Shown here in pieces: positions 6,411 through 8,602 of a stretch of 8,602 nt of DNA. The position numbers were made by a program, and so were the translations under genes. The stretch's first letter is position 1; each line of letters starts with the position of its first letter. The stretch covers positions 1 through 8,602 of the forward strand of contig JAHJRU010000183.1 of assembly GCA_018830745.1 (NCBI GenBank), read 5' to 3'. The DNA is from Chloroflexota bacterium (GTDB lineage Bacteria > Chloroflexota > Dehalococcoidia > Dehalococcoidales > JAHJRU01). The notes beneath the pieces were generated by a model. It was not told the origin of the DNA. It ran no database searches and was given only the letters and a program-made list of their open reading frames with translations.

Positions 6411-6418
6411 CGATAACG

Positions 6419-8602
6419 TTGAAACTACCTAAAATAACCAGACGTCAGTTCGTGAAAGCCGGTGGAGCTACTGCTGCCACTCTGGCAATGAGTAAATTTC
6501 TCTTCGGCTGGCAGGGAGAACCATTCCTCACCCGCGCTGATAATTCCATGCCGCCTGATGAGAAGTGGGTACCCACCACCTGCTGGATAGGGAAGCAGGA
6601 CTGTGGTATGCTCGCCCGCGTAGTTGACGGAAGAATCGTTAAACTGGAGGGGCACCCGGACCATCCCCGGAACCTGGGAACATTATGTGTCAAGGGGCAA
6701 GCCCAGCTGATGTCCATCTATGACCCCTATCGCGTAAAGGCCCCGTTGCTCAGAACCAACGCTAAGGGGCAGCCGGGAGAATGGCGCGAGCTCTCCTGGG
6801 ATGAAGCTTTAACTTTGGTCAGCGACCAGATTAAAGAGATGCGGAAGAAGGATAAGCGACTTCTGCTCTGGCAGAAAGGCAGGAGTAAGGCAGGGGATTT
6901 CTACGATGATGCCTTTGTGAAGGCTTCTGGAGCTACGAAAGTAGGTCATGGCGCTTATTGTTCCGATGCCGCCTACCGGGCTTTGGAATACACCTTTGGC
7001 TTCCATGGCGGGATACATCCTGACTTCCGCCATTGCAACTATCTTCTCTCTTATGGCTGGGGGTTGACCTCATCCGGTGGTAACAAACTCTGCTGGCTGA
7101 CCTGGCCCAGAGAGTTTGTCGCGGCAAGGGAGAGAGGCATGAAGGTAGTAACCCTTGACCCCTGGCGGCGCTCCATGGGTCCACATACCGATGAGTGGCT
7201 GCCCAACCGCCCGGGCAGTGACCTGGCCTTTTTCCTGGCCCTGGCCAACGTGCTGATAGAGAACGGCTATCTTGATAGAGAGTATTTGGCGAAACATACT
7301 AACTCACCTTTCCTGATTCAGGACGATGGCACTTTCTTGAAGGAAGGCGACAAGGAGTTAATCTGGGACACGGCTTCCAATACTGCTAAGCCCCATGATG
7401 CCAGCGGCATCAAGCCGGCACTGGAGGGGAGCTTTTCCGTCAATGGGAATGCCGTCAAGACTGCTTTCCAGCTCTTCAAGGAGGATAATGTCAAATATAC
7501 TCCGGAATGGGCTTCCAGCATCTGTGACCTGCCCGCCAGCGCCATACGGAAGGTGGGGCTGGAGTTGGGAGAGAACGCTCGCATCGGCAGCACCATCGTC
7601 ATTGACGGGGTGGTGCTGCCTTTTCGACCGGTGGGTATCATGGCCTACCATGTCTCCCAGCAGGAGCTGGGCTTCCAGGCCTTTCGCGCCATGGGGCTCG
7701 TGGTCATGTTACTGGGAGCAATTGAGACAGTTGGAGGACCAAGAATCGACTTTGGTCGGAAGCTACATGCAAACTGGGAGAGTCTGGACACAATAAAGAT
7801 CAAGGATAAGCCTGACAACATCTATCTCAAGAACAGCAAGTTCTACCCCATCAACTCAGCGAATCCTGGCGTGTATGCCAAGGCGATGATTGAACCAGAA
7901 AAATACGGGGTGGGCTATATCCCGGAAGTAATGATAGTTCATATGGCCAACCCTTTGCTCTCCTTCCTGGGACAGGATACGTTTATGGAGGCATACAAGA
8001 AACTGAAGTTTGTCGCCGTTATTGATCCATTTATGAGCGAGACGGCAGACTACTTTGCTGACGTCGTCCTGCCTGCCGCTACCATCGAGAAGTACGAAGG
8101 GGTTATGTCCGTAGGCGATCAATACACAGACGCTAAGAGCCTGAGAGTGCCACCGATACCACCTCTCTATCAGTCAAGGGGGGAAATAGACATCTATCTC
8201 GACCTTTGTGAGAAGGCGGGCATTCTCTACGGCGAGAAGGGCTATCTGTCCGTGGTTAATGAGGAGTTAAAGCTCAAGGATTCCTATGCGCTTGACCTGA
8301 ACACCAAGCCGACGGTGCGAGATATCTTCGACCGATGGGCGAGACAGGGTGGCTACGAGGGGGGGATAGAGTTCTTTGAAACAATTGGCGTTAAGGTGTC
8401 TCCCATACCAACCAACCAGCTGTATGCGCCGGCCTGGGATAAGCCGTACGGCGGTATAAGGCACCGGCTCTACGGGGAATCTTTACTTCGCTACCAGAAG
8501 GAAATGAAAGCCAAAGGAGCGGAGCAGATATACTGGCAAGACTATACCCCGCTGCCGATATGGCGGCAGCCGACTATGGATAGCTCTCCAGCGGACTATG
8601 AC
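6419..8602 (+). CDS. Tat-exported molybdopterin oxidoreductase catalytic subunit, DMSO-reductase family, 3' end outside window
   Basis: The frame runs 728 codons without a stop to the window edge. Residues 1-31 are a Tat signal (TRRQFVKAGG at 7-16, then a hydrophobic stretch), so the enzyme folds with its cofactor before export. Residues 53-93 correspond to the N-terminal Fe-S region: Cys55, Cys62 and Cys90 with VVDGRIVKLEGHPDHPRN and LCVKG, but Gly58 where the second cysteine is expected. Cys181 in GHGAYCSDA is the probable Mo ligand, as in the Cys-ligated PsrA/PhsA/ArrA-type branch. Later landmarks are LLSYGWG, VVTLDPWRRS, LPNRPGSDLAFFLALANV, VMIVHMANPLLS and ETADYFADVVLPAATIEKYE, all typical of bis-MGD enzymes. 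The C-terminal cofactor domain and any Fe-S or membrane partner genes lie beyond the edge. The substrate cannot be assigned; sulfur compounds, metalloids and others are all possible. It follows the signalling operon on the same strand and is its likely target. Confidence 0.88.
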   Translation, partial: MKLPKITRRQFVKAGGATAATLAMSKFLFGWQGEPFLTRADNSMPPDEKWVPTTCWIGKQDCGMLARVVDGRIVKLEGHPDHPRNLGTLCVKGQAQLMSIYDPYRVKAPLLRTNAKGQPGEWRELSWDEALTLVSDQIKEMRKKDKRLLLWQKGRSKAGDFYDDAFVKASGATKVGHGAYCSDAAYRALEYTFGFHGGIHPDFRHCNYLLSYGWGLTSSGGNKLCWLTWPREFVAARERGMKVVTLDPWRRSMGPHTDEWLPNRPGSDLAFFLALANVLIENGYLDREYLAKHTNSPFLIQDDGTFLKEGDKELIWDTASNTAKPHDASGIKPALEGSFSVNGNAVKTAFQLFKEDNVKYTPEWASSICDLPASAIRKVGLELGENARIGSTIVIDGVVLPFRPVGIMAYHVSQQELGFQAFRAMGLVVMLLGAIETVGGPRIDFGRKLHANWESLDTIKIKDKPDNIYLKNSKFYPINSANPGVYAKAMIEPEKYGVGYIPEVMIVHMANPLLSFLGQDTFMEAYKKLKFVAVIDPFMSETADYFADVVLPAATIEKYEGVMSVGDQYTDAKSLRVPPIPPLYQSRGEIDIYLDLCEKAGILYGEKGYLSVVNEELKLKDSYALDLNTKPTVRDIFDRWARQGGYEGGIEFFETIGVKVSPIPTNQLYAPAWDKPYGGIRHRLYGESLLRYQKEMKAKGAEQIYWQDYTPLPIWRQPTMDSSPADYD

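Noticed and set aside
7395..7796. 133-codon + strand open frame inside the molybdoenzyme gene
   Set aside because: It is in another frame of a gene with continuous family motifs on both sides, and its translation is Ser/Trp/Arg-rich and unstructured.

Overview
The window looks like a piece of an anaerobic bacterial chromosome, most likely a member of the Chloroflexi class Dehalococcoidia. This is an inference from gene content and style: a mixed base composition near 50% GC, several GTG and TTG starts, a PilM/PilN/PilO-like pilus block, a secreted binding-protein/kinase/regulator cassette, and a Tat-exported molybdopterin enzyme. No rRNA or other phylogenetic marker is present, so the placement is tentative. 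No tRNA, rRNA, CRISPR array, insertion sequence or attachment site was seen.

Region 1 (1-2301, + strand) is the end of a type IV pilus-related operon. It holds the 3' end of a secreted beta-rich protein, a PilO-like inner-membrane protein, and a single 495-residue protein that fuses a PilM-like actin fold to a PilN-like membrane protein. The genes are close together (13 and 22 bases between coding regions) and probably co-transcribed. The fusion keeps a PilN-like N-terminal motif in the linker between its halves.

Region 2 (2302-2615) has no long gene. On the minus strand it holds a short reading frame with a textbook C2H2 zinc-finger pattern (2531 down to 2373). Its frame continues upstream to about 2591 through a single amber codon, so it may be a decayed gene. 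At the right edge, a 19-base imperfect palindrome overlaps -10-like hexamers on both strands, just before a + strand gene that has no ribosome binding site.

Region 3 (2616-6189, + strand) is a tight three-gene signalling operon: a PhnD-family substrate-binding lipoprotein, a membrane histidine kinase (sensor-HAMP-cysteine-rich GAF-HisKA_3-HATPase) and a NarL/LuxR-type response regulator. The genes abut or overlap.

Region 4 (6190-6418) is a 229-base intergenic stretch with a 29-base pyrimidine-only run, three CTGAC boxes spaced 31-34 bases apart, and a strong Shine-Dalgarno sequence. It precedes region 5 (6419-8602), the first 728 codons of a Tat-exported DMSO-reductase-family molybdopterin oxidoreductase that runs off the window. 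The enzyme has a probable cysteine Mo ligand, and its N-terminal Fe-S motif lacks the second of four expected cysteines.

Taken together, regions 3-5 have the layout of known binding-protein/kinase/regulator systems that control a periplasmic molybdoenzyme (AioXSR for arsenite oxidase, TtrSR for tetrathionate reductase). The simplest reading is that the lipoprotein binds a respiratory substrate outside the membrane, the kinase relays this together with an internal redox or metal cue, and the regulator switches on the molybdoenzyme downstream. The substrate cannot be read from the sequence.
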